Positions 1 through 8,760 are shown, numbered from the stretch's first letter. The stretch is 53,067 nucleotides of DNA from Candidatus Avelusimicrobium excrementipullorum (GCA_019120455.1 DWVB01000067.1:1-53067); one strand, 5' to 3'. Numbers and translations are program-made. Notes: a model not told the origin generated them from the letters alone.

Positions 1-6
1 TTTTGC

Positions 7-540
7 ATGAATATAAAGAAAAACGCCGCATTTACGCTAATAGAGCTGTTAGTGGTTGTTTTAATTATCGGTATACTGGCCGCCGTGGCCCTGCCGCAGT
101 ATCAAAAAGCGGTGGAAAAATCCCGCGCGTCCCAGGCACTGGCCATTATTAAAAGTTTTTTAAACGCCCAACATTTGTATTATATGGCCAACGGTGAATA
201 TACCAATTCGCTGGAAGACCTGGATATTTCCATGCCCTGGACCGGCACGGAAAAATGGTACAGCGGCCGTCCGGCCGTGTCCAACGGGGAATGGAGCCTG
301 CAAACCAATCCCGACTACAAGGCCGTATATGTCGGGCGCATCAGCGGCCCGTATAAAGGGGCGGGGTATATGGCGGCTTATCAGGCGGGCACACTGCCTA
401 CGGCCAATGATATTTACTGCATAGAAAGAACGGCTTCCGGAGTTACCTTTGAAGGAGAGGACGGTTCTTATTGCCGTGAAGTTATGGGAGCGACTTTTTC
501 CCGTAATATCGGTAATGGACGGGCCTATTTAATGCCCTGA
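7..540 (+). CDS. type IV pilin-like / pseudopilin protein
   Basis: This 177-residue protein begins with a short basic leader (MNIKKNAA) followed by FTLIELLVVVLIIGILAAV, the hydrophobic helix and Glu5 of type IV pilins and type II secretion pseudopilins. The residue before the cleavage point is Ala rather than the usual Gly, which prepilin peptidase tolerates less well. After the helix come a charged stretch and a globular domain with two Cys near the C-terminus (residues about 139 and 158) that could form the usual pilin disulfide loop. No pilus assembly genes are in the window, so it is probably one of several scattered pilin-like genes. The second such gene is at 47651-48208. Only six bases precede the ATG, so its promoter cannot be judged. 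The fold is confident; whether it builds a pilus or a secretion pseudopilus is unknown. Confidence 0.85.
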   Translation: MNIKKNAAFTLIELLVVVLIIGILAAVALPQYQKAVEKSRASQALAIIKSFLNAQHLYYMANGEYTNSLEDLDISMPWTGTEKWYSGRPAVSNGEWSLQTNPDYKAVYVGRISGPYKGAGYMAAYQAGTLPTANDIYCIERTASGVTFEGEDGSYCREVMGATFSRNIGNGRAYLMP

Positions 541-555
541 TTTTTCCGCCGATGT

Positions 556-584
556 AAAAAACCCGCGCTGAAAGCGTGGGTTTT
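556..584. terminator. bidirectional intrinsic terminator
   Basis: A 9-bp stem (ACCCGCGCT / AGCGTGGGT, one G-T) with a GAA loop is flanked by A-rich and T-rich runs. It lies between two convergent genes and can serve both strands. Confidence 0.8.
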
Positions 585-599
585 GTGTTTCGGATAACT

Positions 600-1046
600 T
601 TATTTTCCCAGATTTTTCCAGGCGTTCAGCTCCGCTTTGGCGGCGGCTTTGGCGTCACTGACCTTTTGTTTGGCGGCGGCTTTTTTGGCTTCCGCTTCTT
701 CTTCCTTAGCTTCCTGTTCGGCTTTGGCGGCCTCTTGTTTGGCCTGGGCCTGTGCTTTCAGTTCGCTCAATTTGCTTTTGGCGTTGGTTTTGGCCGCGGC
801 GGCTTTTTCCTGGGCAGAGGTTTTGGCAGCTTCCAATTTGGCTTTGGCAGCCTCTTTGGCATCTTCGGAAGAAGCTTCCCTGGCGGCCTGCTTTTCAGCG
901 GCTTGGTCTTTGGCGCTTTGCACTTTGCTGCGCGCACAGCTGCTCAAACAGACCAAATCGCCTTTTTCACAGTTGCAGCTGTCAGAGGCGAAGGCAACTC
1001 CGCCCAGCGCCAGCAGGGCGGTTAATACGAATGCGGTTTTTTTCAT
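600..1046 (-). CDS. secreted Cys-cluster, Ala/Lys/Glu-rich helical protein
   Basis: 148 residues. A clear signal peptide (residues 1-20, ending GGVAFA) precedes a short segment with four Cys in the pattern C-x-C-x7-C-x3-C (residues about 23-37). The rest, about residues 38-140, is almost only Ala, Lys, Glu, Gln and Ser, and should be one long helix or coiled coil. I do not recognise a family. The start has a good ribosome site (AGGAG, 7 bp) and a TGTTAGAAT extended -10. It is monocistronic, convergent with the pilin-like gene. It could be a periplasmic or outer-membrane-spanning structural protein, with the Cys cluster as a disulfide knot or metal site; that is a guess. Low-complexity composition makes homology searches unreliable. 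Confidence 0.75.
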   Translation of the reverse strand: MKKTAFVLTALLALGGVAFASDSCNCEKGDLVCLSSCARSKVQSAKDQAAEKQAAREASSEDAKEAAKAKLEAAKTSAQEKAAAAKTNAKSKLSELKAQAQAKQEAAKAEQEAKEEEAEAKKAAAKQKVSDAKAAAKAELNAWKNLGK

Positions 1047-1076
1047 GGTTTGCTCCTTTTTTATACGAATAAAACC

Positions 1077-1085
1077 ATTCTAACA
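1077..1085 (-). promoter_or_regulatory. extended -10 promoter TGT-TAGAAT
   Basis: On the minus strand TGT-TAGAAT lies about 30 bp before the start of the Cys-cluster protein gene. The same TTTGTTAGAAT string precedes lptF at 27968-27976. Confidence 0.6.
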
Positions 1086-1171
1086 AAATAAAAAGAGCCG
1101 TGCTCGGAGCGGTGTAACGGGCCTAAAGCGATGTAATCGCTTTTTTCAGGCGGATAAGAATGCCTTTTTTG

Positions 1172-1177
1172 TAAAAT
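1172..1177 (+). promoter_or_regulatory. -10 box TAAAAT, leaderless arrangement
   Basis: TAAAAT is followed by exactly 6 bp and then the ATG at 1184. No Shine-Dalgarno can fit, so the transcript probably starts at or next to the start codon. Confidence 0.6.
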
Positions 1178-1183
1178 AATTTT

Positions 1184-2233
1184 ATGGAGATTTCTTTGCT
1201 TGCCAAAATTCTGCTGGGGCTGGTGGTGCTGAACCTGCTGGTCTGGCCGCTGAAATCCAAATGGGTGGAAAACCATTTGGAGATTTTTCTGCTTATGGTC
1301 GGTGCGGCGGCTGTTACCATCAGCGGAATGTGGAGCAAAGAGTTTATATATGACGCGCTCAATTCTCCCGTCAACGTGGCTTTTATCGTGCTGGTGGTCA
1401 GTATTATTTTCAATTATTATTCCCGTTATATTTTCCGCGTTTTGTTTGTATTGTTCCGTTTTTTTGAGCCGAAATACAGCTTTGCGATTTTGGTGTTCCT
1501 GCTGGGGATTACCTCCAGCGTGTTCAGCGTAACGGTGGCCGCGCTGGTATTGGCCGAGGTATTGCAGGTTGTCAATCTGGAGCGTGAACAGACCGTCAAA
1601 GTAACGGTATACGCCTGTTACGCCATCGGGCTGGGGGCGGTGCTGCTGCCGCTGGCCGAGCCGCTGGGGCTGGTTATTTATAAAGAACTGGCCGCCGGCC
1701 CGCACCAGGCGGATTTTTTCTTTGTGCTGAAACATTTCTTCTGGTGGATTATGCCCGCTATTTCGCTGATGGCTTTGGCGGCCGGTTATACCGTGCGCAA
1801 CGCCAATGCGCAGGTGGAGCTGCATATACGCGAAGATAAAGAAGATACGCGTTCCATGCTGCGTCGCACCTGGCATATTTATCTGTTCGTGGCGGCGCTG
1901 ACTTTAATCAGCACGGGCCTGCGCCCGTTTGCCGACGCAACCATCGCGCGTTTAAGCGGCAAAATTTTATTCTGGGCCAATTCCGTATCCGTCATTATAG
2001 ACAACGCCACGCTGGCCGCCATTGAAATTACGCCGGACGTGACCATTCCCAACCTGATGTATATGGTCATCGGGCTGGCGGCTTTTGGCAGCATGCTGAT
2101 CCAGGGCAATCTGCCCAATATCGTGGCCGCAGAAAAGCTGGGCATTAAAAGCCGCGAATGGGCGCGTGTGGCCGTACCGACGGGACTGGTGCTGATGAGC
2201 GGCTATTTTGTCGCGCTGTGGATTGTGTTGTAA
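1184..2233 (+). CDS. DUF1646 family membrane protein, putative cation transporter
   Basis: 349 residues with about ten hydrophobic segments. The run VTISGMWS near the N-terminus, the segment with LVLAEVL and IGLGAVLLPLAEPLG around residues 120-160, and the C-terminal GNLPNIVAAEKLGIKSREW region agree with what I know of DUF1646, a small family of predicted ion transporters distantly related to ArsB/NhaD-type permeases. The substrate is not known. It stands alone, with a leaderless-type promoter, and the hydrogenase operon starts 270 bp downstream with its own promoter. The family assignment is fairly sure; the transport direction and ion are not. Confidence 0.75.
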   Translation: MEISLLAKILLGLVVLNLLVWPLKSKWVENHLEIFLLMVGAAAVTISGMWSKEFIYDALNSPVNVAFIVLVVSIIFNYYSRYIFRVLFVLFRFFEPKYSFAILVFLLGITSSVFSVTVAALVLAEVLQVVNLEREQTVKVTVYACYAIGLGAVLLPLAEPLGLVIYKELAAGPHQADFFFVLKHFFWWIMPAISLMALAAGYTVRNANAQVELHIREDKEDTRSMLRRTWHIYLFVAALTLISTGLRPFADATIARLSGKILFWANSVSVIIDNATLAAIEITPDVTIPNLMYMVIGLAAFGSMLIQGNLPNIVAAEKLGIKSREWARVAVPTGLVLMSGYFVALWIVL

Positions 2234-2343
2234 ACTGACCTTTTTTTATTTCTTTTCCTAATTACTTTTCTTTTGTTTGTGTGGGGCTTTCGGCCCGTGT
2301 TTTTGCGCCGGAAGGACTTATATTTATATACGGGCAAGCGTGT

Positions 2344-2357
2344 TTACCGTACGGTAA
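2344..2357. promoter_or_regulatory. 14-bp perfect palindrome, candidate operator of hydCBA
   Basis: TTACCGTACGGTAA is a perfect palindrome ending 9 bp upstream of the -35 box of the hydrogenase promoter, a suitable site for a dimeric regulator. It does not resemble the Rex operator. The core TACCG-n2-CGGTA recurs at 13800-13811. Confidence 0.45.
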
Positions 2358-2366
2358 TTTAATTCG

Positions 2367-2395
2367 TTGACAGTCCGCGCCGCTCTTACTATAAT
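2367..2395 (+). promoter_or_regulatory. perfect sigma-70-type promoter of hydCBA
   Basis: TTGACA (2367-2372), a 17-bp spacer, and TATAAT (2390-2395) match the housekeeping consensus at all twelve positions. Transcription would start near 2402, leaving a leader of about 100 nt before hydC. No other promoter in the window matches this well. Confidence 0.8.
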
Positions 2396-2503
2396 AAGGG
2401 AGTAAGCCGTCCTACGTTTCATTTTTACCGCAGTAAAGGCTACGCGCTTCCCCGCGTGCGGCCCGTCGCACAGTTTTTGGCAGTTACTCAAACAGGAGAA
2501 ACC

Positions 2504-2986
2504 ATGACAGAAAAGTTCGCCCCCGTGGACAAAATACTTAAAGAACACGGCTGTGATCCGGCACAGCTTATCCCCATTCTGCAGCAAGTGCAGGATTTAT
2601 ACCGCTATTTGCCCGAAGACGTAATGCGTCATATTGCCGACAAACTGGAAATATCGCCCGCCCGCGTATTCGGCGTGGCGACGTTTTTTGCGCATTTCGC
2701 CATTACGCCCAAAGGCAAACACATTATCCGCGTGTGCAACGGCACGGCCTGCCACGTGAAGGGCTCCTCTTTTGTCATTAACACCGTCAAAGACAAGCTC
2801 AAACTTAAAGACGGACAGGACACCACCGAGGACGGTCTGTTTACGCTGGAATGCGTTTCGTGCCTGGGTGCGTGCGGGCTGGCGCCCGTGATGGTTATTG
2901 ACGAAACGGTGCACGGGCAGATTACCCCCGCGCAGGCCGTAAAACTGATTGACGATATTGCCGCCGCGGAGGCCAAAAATGCCTAA
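2504..2986 (+). CDS. hydC: [FeFe] hydrogenase subunit HydC (NuoE-like 2Fe-2S protein)
   Basis: 160 residues, the usual size of NuoE/HydC thioredoxin-like ferredoxins. An N-terminal helical bundle (1-70) is followed by the 2Fe-2S fold with ligands Cys78, Cys83 (CNGTAC) and Cys120, Cys124 (CLGAC). In trimeric electron-bifurcating hydrogenases this subunit sits beside the NADH/FMN subunit. The ATG at 2504 follows AGGAG; a frame-open start 48 bp upstream lacks a site and is not conserved. The stop overlaps the start of hydB by 8 bp, consistent with translational coupling. Confidence 0.93.
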   Translation: MTEKFAPVDKILKEHGCDPAQLIPILQQVQDLYRYLPEDVMRHIADKLEISPARVFGVATFFAHFAITPKGKHIIRVCNGTACHVKGSSFVINTVKDKLKLKDGQDTTEDGLFTLECVSCLGACGLAPVMVIDETVHGQITPAQAVKLIDDIAAAEAKNA

Positions 2987-4859
2987 AACCATTGAACAAA
3001 TTTCCAAAGAATATAACGACGCATATAAAAAAGTGACCGGCCGCGTTACCATTTGCGGCGGCACGGGCTGCATAGCCGGCGGCAGTATGAAAGTGTATGA
3101 CGCTTTCCAAAAAGAACTGGAAAAGCGCAAAATCGGCTATTGCCTCAACATTACCAAAGGCTGCCATGAAAATTACATCAGCATCAGCGGCTGCCGCGGC
3201 TTCTGCGCCGCCGGTCCGCTGGTCAGCGTCAATGATATTTTTTATACGCACGTCAAACCCGAAGACGTGCCCGAAATTGTGGAAAAAACGATTATGAAAG
3301 GAGAGCCGGTGGAACGTTTGCTGTATGTGGATCCAAACTCCCACAAGCATTGCAAAACCACGGCCGAAATCCCTTTTTATTCCAAGCAGGAACGCATTTT
3401 GCTGCATGACTGCGGCCGCATCAACCCCGAGGATATCAACGAATACATCGCCCACGGCGGTTATGCCCAGGCCAAGCGCGCCTATACGCAAATGACCGAT
3501 GAAGAAGTCTGCAAAGAAATTATGGAGTCCGGCCTGCGCGGGCGCGGCGGCGGCGGTTTCCCCACCGGCAAAAAGTGGGATTTGACGCGCATTGAAAAAG
3601 GACCCAAAAAATACGTCATCTGCAACGCCGACGAAGGCGACCCGGGCGCATTTATGGACCGCAGCGTCATGGAAGGCAACCCCAACGCCGTGATTGAAGG
3701 CATGATGATTGCCGCGCGCGCCATCGGCGCCGACGAAGGGTATATCTATGTGCGTATGGAATACCCGCTGGCGGTACAGCGCATGCGTACCGCCATTAAG
3801 CAGGCCGAAGAACTGGGCCTGCTGGGCAAAAATCTGTTCGGCTCCGGCAAGGATTTTGACATTCACGTCATGGAAGGCGCGGGCGCTTTCGTGTGCGGCG
3901 AGGAAACCGCGCTGATCGCTTCCGTGGAAGGCAAACGCGGCATGCCCAATGTCAAGCCGCCCTTCCCCAGCCAGAAAGGCTTGTTTGGCAAACCCACCGT
4001 CATTAACAATGTGGAAACCCTGGCCACCGTGGCTAAAATTATGGAAATGGGCGCCAAAGAGTTTAAGAAAATCGGCACGCTGACCAGCCCCGGCACCAAG
4101 ACGTTTGCTGTGACGGGACACATCGCCAATACGGGCCTGGTGGAAGTGCCCATGGGCACTACGCTGCGCCAGGTGATTGACGACGTGGCCGGCGGCACCA
4201 CCAACGACGACGGCACGGTAAACAAGGCCGCTTTTAAAGCTGCGCAAATCGGCGGGCCTTCGGGCGGCTGTCTGACCAGAGAACATTTGGATATTCCGCT
4301 GGATTTTGATTCGCTCAAATCCGTGGGGGCCATGGTCGGCTCCGGCGGTTTGGTGGTAATGAACGACAAAACCTGTATGGTCAATGTGGCGCGCTTCTTC
4401 CTGGAATTTACGCAGCGCGAATCCTGCGGCAAATGCGTGCCGTGCCGCGAAGGCACGGAGCAGATGCTGACTATGCTCAACGATATTGTGGAAGGCCGCG
4501 CGACGCTTAAAACGCTGGAAAACCTGGAAGACCTGGCAAAAGCCGTGCAGAAGGCTTCCCTCTGCGCGCTGGGCAAAACCGCGCCCAATCCGGTGCTGTC
4601 CACGCTCAAGCACTTTAAAGACGAATACTTGGCCCACGTGGTGGAAAAACGCTGTCCCGCCGGCGTGTGCAAGGCGCTGGCGCGCTTTGAAATCGTGGCC
4701 GACAAGTGCAAAGGCTGCGGCATGTGCAAACGCGCCTGCCCCGTGCAGGCCATCTCGGGCGAGGTGGGCAAACCCCATCATATTGACCCCAAAAAATGTA
4801 TCAAATGCGGCGGCTGCAAGAGCACCTGCAAATTCGGCGCGGTCATTACCGGCGCATAA
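2979..4859 (+). CDS. hydB: [FeFe] hydrogenase subunit HydB (NuoF-like, NADH/FMN binding)
   Basis: 626 residues. Domains in order: an N-terminal thioredoxin-like 2Fe-2S domain (about 22-110; CGGTGC and later GC-x3-C motifs), the NuoF core with the glycine-rich FMN/NADH site GRGGGGFPTGKKW near residue 190 and GEETALI near 310, an SLBB segment, a 4Fe-4S site (CGKCVPC, about 485), and a C-terminal 2[4Fe-4S] ferredoxin (CKGCGMCKRACP and CIKCGGCKSTC). This is the organisation of HydB of trimeric hydrogenases, where FMN couples NADH to ferredoxin and the H-cluster. Starts at ATG 2979 inside the end of hydC and is followed 12 bp later by hydA. Confidence 0.95.
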   Translation: MPKTIEQISKEYNDAYKKVTGRVTICGGTGCIAGGSMKVYDAFQKELEKRKIGYCLNITKGCHENYISISGCRGFCAAGPLVSVNDIFYTHVKPEDVPEIVEKTIMKGEPVERLLYVDPNSHKHCKTTAEIPFYSKQERILLHDCGRINPEDINEYIAHGGYAQAKRAYTQMTDEEVCKEIMESGLRGRGGGGFPTGKKWDLTRIEKGPKKYVICNADEGDPGAFMDRSVMEGNPNAVIEGMMIAARAIGADEGYIYVRMEYPLAVQRMRTAIKQAEELGLLGKNLFGSGKDFDIHVMEGAGAFVCGEETALIASVEGKRGMPNVKPPFPSQKGLFGKPTVINNVETLATVAKIMEMGAKEFKKIGTLTSPGTKTFAVTGHIANTGLVEVPMGTTLRQVIDDVAGGTTNDDGTVNKAAFKAAQIGGPSGGCLTREHLDIPLDFDSLKSVGAMVGSGGLVVMNDKTCMVNVARFFLEFTQRESCGKCVPCREGTEQMLTMLNDIVEGRATLKTLENLEDLAKAVQKASLCALGKTAPNPVLSTLKHFKDEYLAHVVEKRCPAGVCKALARFEIVADKCKGCGMCKRACPVQAISGEVGKPHHIDPKKCIKCGGCKSTCKFGAVITGA

Positions 4860-4871
4860 GGGGAGCATGTT

Positions 4872-6605
4872 ATGGAAAATAAAGAACAAGGTTTTGTTAC
4901 GATTGAAGGAAAAAGAGTACCCATACAGGGAGAGAAAAACCTGCTGGAGTTGGTGCGCAAGGCAGGATATAATATTGTTACGTTCTGTTACCATCCGGAG
5001 CTGGCCGTATACGGCGCCTGCCGCCTGTGCCTGGTGGAAATTGAAGGCATGGGCATCTTGGCTTCCTGCACCGTTACGCCCAAGGACGGCATGAAAGTGC
5101 GCGTAAACAGCGACGAAATCCGCCATTTGCGCCGCATTAACCTGGAGCTGCTGCTTTCTTCGGGTAACCATGACTGCACGCTGTGCAGCAAATCCAACAA
5201 CTGCAAATTGCAGAAGCTGGCCAAGGATATGGACGTAACGGAAATCCGTTTTAAATCCAAAAAGCTGGACAGCCACAAAGACGCCACCTCTCCCGCCCTG
5301 GTGCGCGACCACAGCAAATGCATCCTGTGCGGCAACTGCGTGCGCATCTGCAACGAGGTGCAGGGCATCGGCGCCATTGATTTTGCATTCCGCGGGTTTA
5401 AGTCCAAAATCGCCACCGCGTTTAACAAAGAACTGGGCGAAAGCCACGAATGTGTGGCGTGCGGCCAGTGCGCGCGCGTATGCCCCACGGGGGCTTTGAT
5501 GCCGAACTCTTCGGAAATTGAAGAAGTGTTTAAAGCCATCAACGACCCCAAGAAAAAAGTGGCCGTGCACATCGCGCCGGCCGTGCGTGTGGGGCTGGGC
5601 GAAATTTTCGGTCTTCCTCCCGGAGAGCCCATTGACGGTAAAATCGCCACCGCATTGCGCATGCTGGGCTTTGACTATGTGTATGACACGGCTTTCGCGG
5701 CGGATTTGACCATTGTGGAAGAAGCGACGGAATTTTTGGAGCGTTTCAAAAAAGGCACCAACCTGCCGCAGCTGACCAGCTGCTGCCCCGCGTGGGTTAA
5801 TTATGTGGAAAAATTCGCGCCCGAATTTATCCCCAACCTCTCCACCGCGCGTTCGCCCATGCAGATGATGGGCCCCGTGCTGAAAGCGGACTTTGAGGAA
5901 AGAGGCGGCAAACGCGAAGACCTGGTGGTGGTGGCCGTTATGCCGTGCTCGGCCAAGAAGGCCGAAGCCAAACGCGGCGAATTTTACGTCAACGGCAATC
6001 CGGACACCGACTATGTGGTAACCACCGTCGGTCTGGCGCGCATGATTAAAGAAGCAGGCATTGATTTTGTCAACCTGGAGAACGAATGGTTTGACATGCC
6101 CTTCGGCACCAAGACCGGCGCGGGCGTAATCTTTGGCGCGTCCGGCGGCGTGATGGAGGCCGCCCTGCGCTACGCCGTGGCGGAGCTGGACCCCGAAAAT
6201 GCGCGCAGCGTCAAGTTTTCCAGTCTGCGCGAAAGCAAAGTGTTTAAAGAAAAAACCGTGGTCATCGGCGACAAGAAAATACGCTGCGCCGTGGTCAGCG
6301 GGCTGAAAAACGCGCGCAAGTTGTTGGACGACATCAAAGCCGGCAAGGACAATTACGACTTTATTGAAGTCATGTCCTGCCAGGGCGGCTGTGTGGCCGG
6401 TGCGGGCCAGCCGCAGTTTGAAGGCTGGGCCCTGCGCAAAACGCGCGCCGAAGGCCTGTATAAAGAAGATACGGAGCTGGCCTATAAGTCGCAGGACAAC
6501 AGCGGCGTACAGGCGCTGTACGGGCGCATTTTGGACAAAATAGGCGGCCCTGTGGCGCACAAACTGCTGCACACGCATTACAAGTCCAAAAAATACCAGG
6601 ATTAA
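4872..6605 (+). CDS. hydA: [FeFe] hydrogenase catalytic subunit HydA
   Basis: 577 residues. The N-terminal plant-type 2Fe-2S domain has Cys39, 50, 53 and 66; a His/Cys 4Fe-4S site follows (HDCTLCSKSNNC, about 100-114), then a two-cluster ferredoxin (CILCGNCVRIC and CVACGQCARVCP). The H-cluster motifs are L1 TSCCPAW (about 302), L2 MPCSAKKAEAKR (about 357) and L3 EVMSCQGGCVAGAGQP (about 500). L3 departs slightly from the common form: Q for P and A for G. With hydC and hydB this makes the NADH- and ferredoxin-dependent bifurcating type (group A3 by neighbourhood), producing H2 in the cytoplasm. The maturases HydE, HydF and HydG are not in the window. GGGGAG precedes the ATG. Confidence 0.96.
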   Translation: MENKEQGFVTIEGKRVPIQGEKNLLELVRKAGYNIVTFCYHPELAVYGACRLCLVEIEGMGILASCTVTPKDGMKVRVNSDEIRHLRRINLELLLSSGNHDCTLCSKSNNCKLQKLAKDMDVTEIRFKSKKLDSHKDATSPALVRDHSKCILCGNCVRICNEVQGIGAIDFAFRGFKSKIATAFNKELGESHECVACGQCARVCPTGALMPNSSEIEEVFKAINDPKKKVAVHIAPAVRVGLGEIFGLPPGEPIDGKIATALRMLGFDYVYDTAFAADLTIVEEATEFLERFKKGTNLPQLTSCCPAWVNYVEKFAPEFIPNLSTARSPMQMMGPVLKADFEERGGKREDLVVVAVMPCSAKKAEAKRGEFYVNGNPDTDYVVTTVGLARMIKEAGIDFVNLENEWFDMPFGTKTGAGVIFGASGGVMEAALRYAVAELDPENARSVKFSSLRESKVFKEKTVVIGDKKIRCAVVSGLKNARKLLDDIKAGKDNYDFIEVMSCQGGCVAGAGQPQFEGWALRKTRAEGLYKEDTELAYKSQDNSGVQALYGRILDKIGGPVAHKLLHTHYKSKKYQD

Positions 6606-6621
6606 TGTTTGTTTATACAAC

Positions 6622-6649
6622 AAAAACCCCGCTTTACAGCGGGGTTTTT
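6622..6649 (+). terminator. terminator of hydCBA
   Basis: AACCCCGC / GCGGGGTT stem with a short loop, followed by a T run, 17 bp after the hydA stop. Confidence 0.85.
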
Positions 6650-6666
6650 AAGTTGGCAAAAGGCTT

Positions 6667-6675
6667 TGTTATAAT
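6667..6675 (+). promoter_or_regulatory. extended -10 TGT-TATAAT, leaderless arrangement
   Basis: TGT-TATAAT ends exactly 6 bp before the ATG at 6682, with no ribosome site. TTGGCA lies only 11 bp upstream of the TATAAT and is too close to be a -35. Confidence 0.65.
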
Positions 6676-6681
6676 TTACAT

Positions 6682-8733
6682 ATGAAGAAACTTGTGACGG
6701 TGTTAACCGGTATGGCTATGACGCCCGCCCTGTTCGGCGGCGCCTATGACAAACTGTTTGAGAACGGTTTGCTGCGTTTTAATTATACGCCGGCGGAACT
6801 GGCCGCCCTGGAAGAACAGGCCCGCGCGGAGCTGGAAGAAAATCTCGCCGCTGTTGCGGCCGTGCCGCCTGCGGAACGAAACTTTGAAAACACGGCGCTG
6901 GCGGTGGAAAACGCCTACACCAATTATTGGTTTGTGCCCAAGGCCCTGTCCCTGCTGGCTTATTTCCATGAGGACGCCGGCGTCCGCGCCGCCGCGGCGG
7001 AACTGGAGAGTAAAGGCAGCCGCGTCAAAACGGATTTTTTCACCCGCCGCGACATATACCGCGCGTTGAAGGAATATGCGGACGCAAAACCGGCCCTGGA
7101 CGAAGAACAACAGCGCATGCTGAACAAATGGCTGGTAAAGTTTGAACGCAACGGCATGGGACTTTCGGACAAGGAACTGAAAAAATTCGTCAAACTCAAT
7201 GCCGAACGTTTGGATAAAATTACGCGCTATAACGTAAATTTAAACAATTATCAGGACCAGCTGGAGCTGACGCGCCGGGAGCTGGACGGCATGGAAGAAA
7301 CCTATATCAGCCGCCTGGCCCGCACAAAGGACGGCAACTATGTGGTAACGTTAAAATACCCCGATTATAACCCGTTTATGGCCAATGCCACAAGCGAATC
7401 CGCCCGAAAGGCCCTGCAAAGCAAATTTGCCCGCCGCGGCGGCAAAGAAAACGTCAAGCTGCTGGAAGACACGCTGCTGTTGCGTTCCAAAACCGCGCGT
7501 CTGATGGGCTATGAAAAATACCCCGATTATGTGCTGCCCGCGCGCATGGCCCAAAATTATGAAAATTTGGAAGCGTTTTTAAAAGATTTGGAAAAACAAA
7601 TCCGTCCGCTGGCCGATGCGGAAATGAAAGAATACCTGGCGTTGAAAAAAGAAATGACGGGCGAAGAAAGCCAAACCCTGAACGCTTGGGAAACGGCCTA
7701 CTGGGCCAACCAGTACAAAAAGCGGAAATATGCCGTGGACGACGAGAAAATCAAAGAGTATTTCCCGGCGGACAAAGTCATAAACGGAATGTTTGACACA
7801 TTCGGCCCGCTGTTCGGACTGACGTTTGAGCCTGCCGCACTGCCCGCCTGGCACAAAGACGTGCAGACGTATATCATCAAAGATAAAAAAAGCGGGGAAA
7901 TGATTTCCTATTTTTATTTGGACGCTTACCCACGTGACGGCAAATATACCCACGCCGCCACGTGGAGTTTTGTGGACCGTTTCCAAAAGCCGGACGGCTC
8001 TTATCAAATCCCGTCCGTTGTCATCGCGGCCAATTTTACGCCTGCCGGCGGCGGACTGCCCGCCCTGCTGACGCACAGTGACGTGGAAACGCTGTTCCAC
8101 GAGTTCGGGCATGTGCTGCAAATGTCTTTGGCAACGTCGCGTTATGCCAGTCTGACCGGGGACAATGTGGCCTGGGATTATATAGAAACCCATTCCCAGC
8201 TGCTGGAAAACTGGGCCTGGCAGCCGCAGGTGCTTAAAAATATTTCCGCCCATTATCAGACGGGGGAGCCGCTGCCGGATGATTTGATTGCCGCGCTGGT
8301 GCGTTCCCGCCGCGCGGGGGAAGCGACGGCTTTTCTGCGCCAAAACTTTTTGGGCCAGTTTGACGTAGATGCCCATACGGCCAACAAACGCGTAAACACC
8401 ACCAAACTCTATGGCCGGCTGATGGAGCAGATAACAGGCACGCCACTGACCAAAGGCACCTATCCGCAGGCCAGCTTTGGCCACATTATGAGCCTGACCG
8501 ACCCGTATGATGTGGGGTATTATGTGTATGCGTGGTCTTTGGTTATTGCGGAGGATATCTTTGCCCGGTTTGAGCAGCAGGGGCTGTTTAACGAAGAGTT
8601 GGGTGCCAAACTGCGTGAGTATATCTACACGCCCGGTACGGCCAAAGACGAAAATGAAATGGTGCAAGCCTTTTTGGGGCGGCCATATAATAATAAAGCG
8701 TTTTTAAAAAGCTTGGGAGTACCCGAACGCTGA
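6682..8733 (+). CDS. secreted M3-family zinc oligopeptidase
   Basis: 683 residues, the usual length of M3 metallopeptidases (thimet oligopeptidase / Dcp type). The zinc site is TLFHEFGHVLQ (HExxH, around residue 473), with the third ligand expected in the downstream ENWAW region. The N-terminus (residues 1-20, hydrophobic, then GGAYD) looks like a signal peptide, suggesting a periplasmic peptidase that trims peptides taken up as fermentation substrates. Dcp from enterobacteria is cytoplasmic or periplasmic and cleaves C-terminal dipeptides; which specificity applies here cannot be read. The gene is monocistronic between two terminators. Confidence 0.9.
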   Translation: MKKLVTVLTGMAMTPALFGGAYDKLFENGLLRFNYTPAELAALEEQARAELEENLAAVAAVPPAERNFENTALAVENAYTNYWFVPKALSLLAYFHEDAGVRAAAAELESKGSRVKTDFFTRRDIYRALKEYADAKPALDEEQQRMLNKWLVKFERNGMGLSDKELKKFVKLNAERLDKITRYNVNLNNYQDQLELTRRELDGMEETYISRLARTKDGNYVVTLKYPDYNPFMANATSESARKALQSKFARRGGKENVKLLEDTLLLRSKTARLMGYEKYPDYVLPARMAQNYENLEAFLKDLEKQIRPLADAEMKEYLALKKEMTGEESQTLNAWETAYWANQYKKRKYAVDDEKIKEYFPADKVINGMFDTFGPLFGLTFEPAALPAWHKDVQTYIIKDKKSGEMISYFYLDAYPRDGKYTHAATWSFVDRFQKPDGSYQIPSVVIAANFTPAGGGLPALLTHSDVETLFHEFGHVLQMSLATSRYASLTGDNVAWDYIETHSQLLENWAWQPQVLKNISAHYQTGEPLPDDLIAALVRSRRAGEATAFLRQNFLGQFDVDAHTANKRVNTTKLYGRLMEQITGTPLTKGTYPQASFGHIMSLTDPYDVGYYVYAWSLVIAEDIFARFEQQGLFNEELGAKLREYIYTPGTAKDENEMVQAFLGRPYNNKAFLKSLGVPER

Positions 8734-8737
8734 AAAA

Positions 8738-8760
8738 CCCCCGCCGAAAGGCGGGGGTTT
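8738..8760 (+). terminator. terminator after M3 peptidase
   Basis: CCCCCGCC / GGCGGGGG stem with a GAAA tetraloop and a short T run. The T run is reused as part of the TTTGTTATAAT promoter of the next gene. Confidence 0.85.

Noticed and set aside
2402-2503. Riboswitch in the hydCBA leader
   Set aside because: No known riboswitch core or terminator-antiterminator pair could be recognised by eye.
2922-6623. 1233-codon open frame on the minus strand, antisense to hydB and hydA
   Set aside because: It mirrors high-GC third positions of the hydrogenase genes, is full of His/Phe/Arg/Ala repeats and has no signals of its own.
6653-6675. TTGGCA as -35 for the M3 peptidase promoter
   Set aside because: Only 11 bp from TATAAT; too short a spacer.
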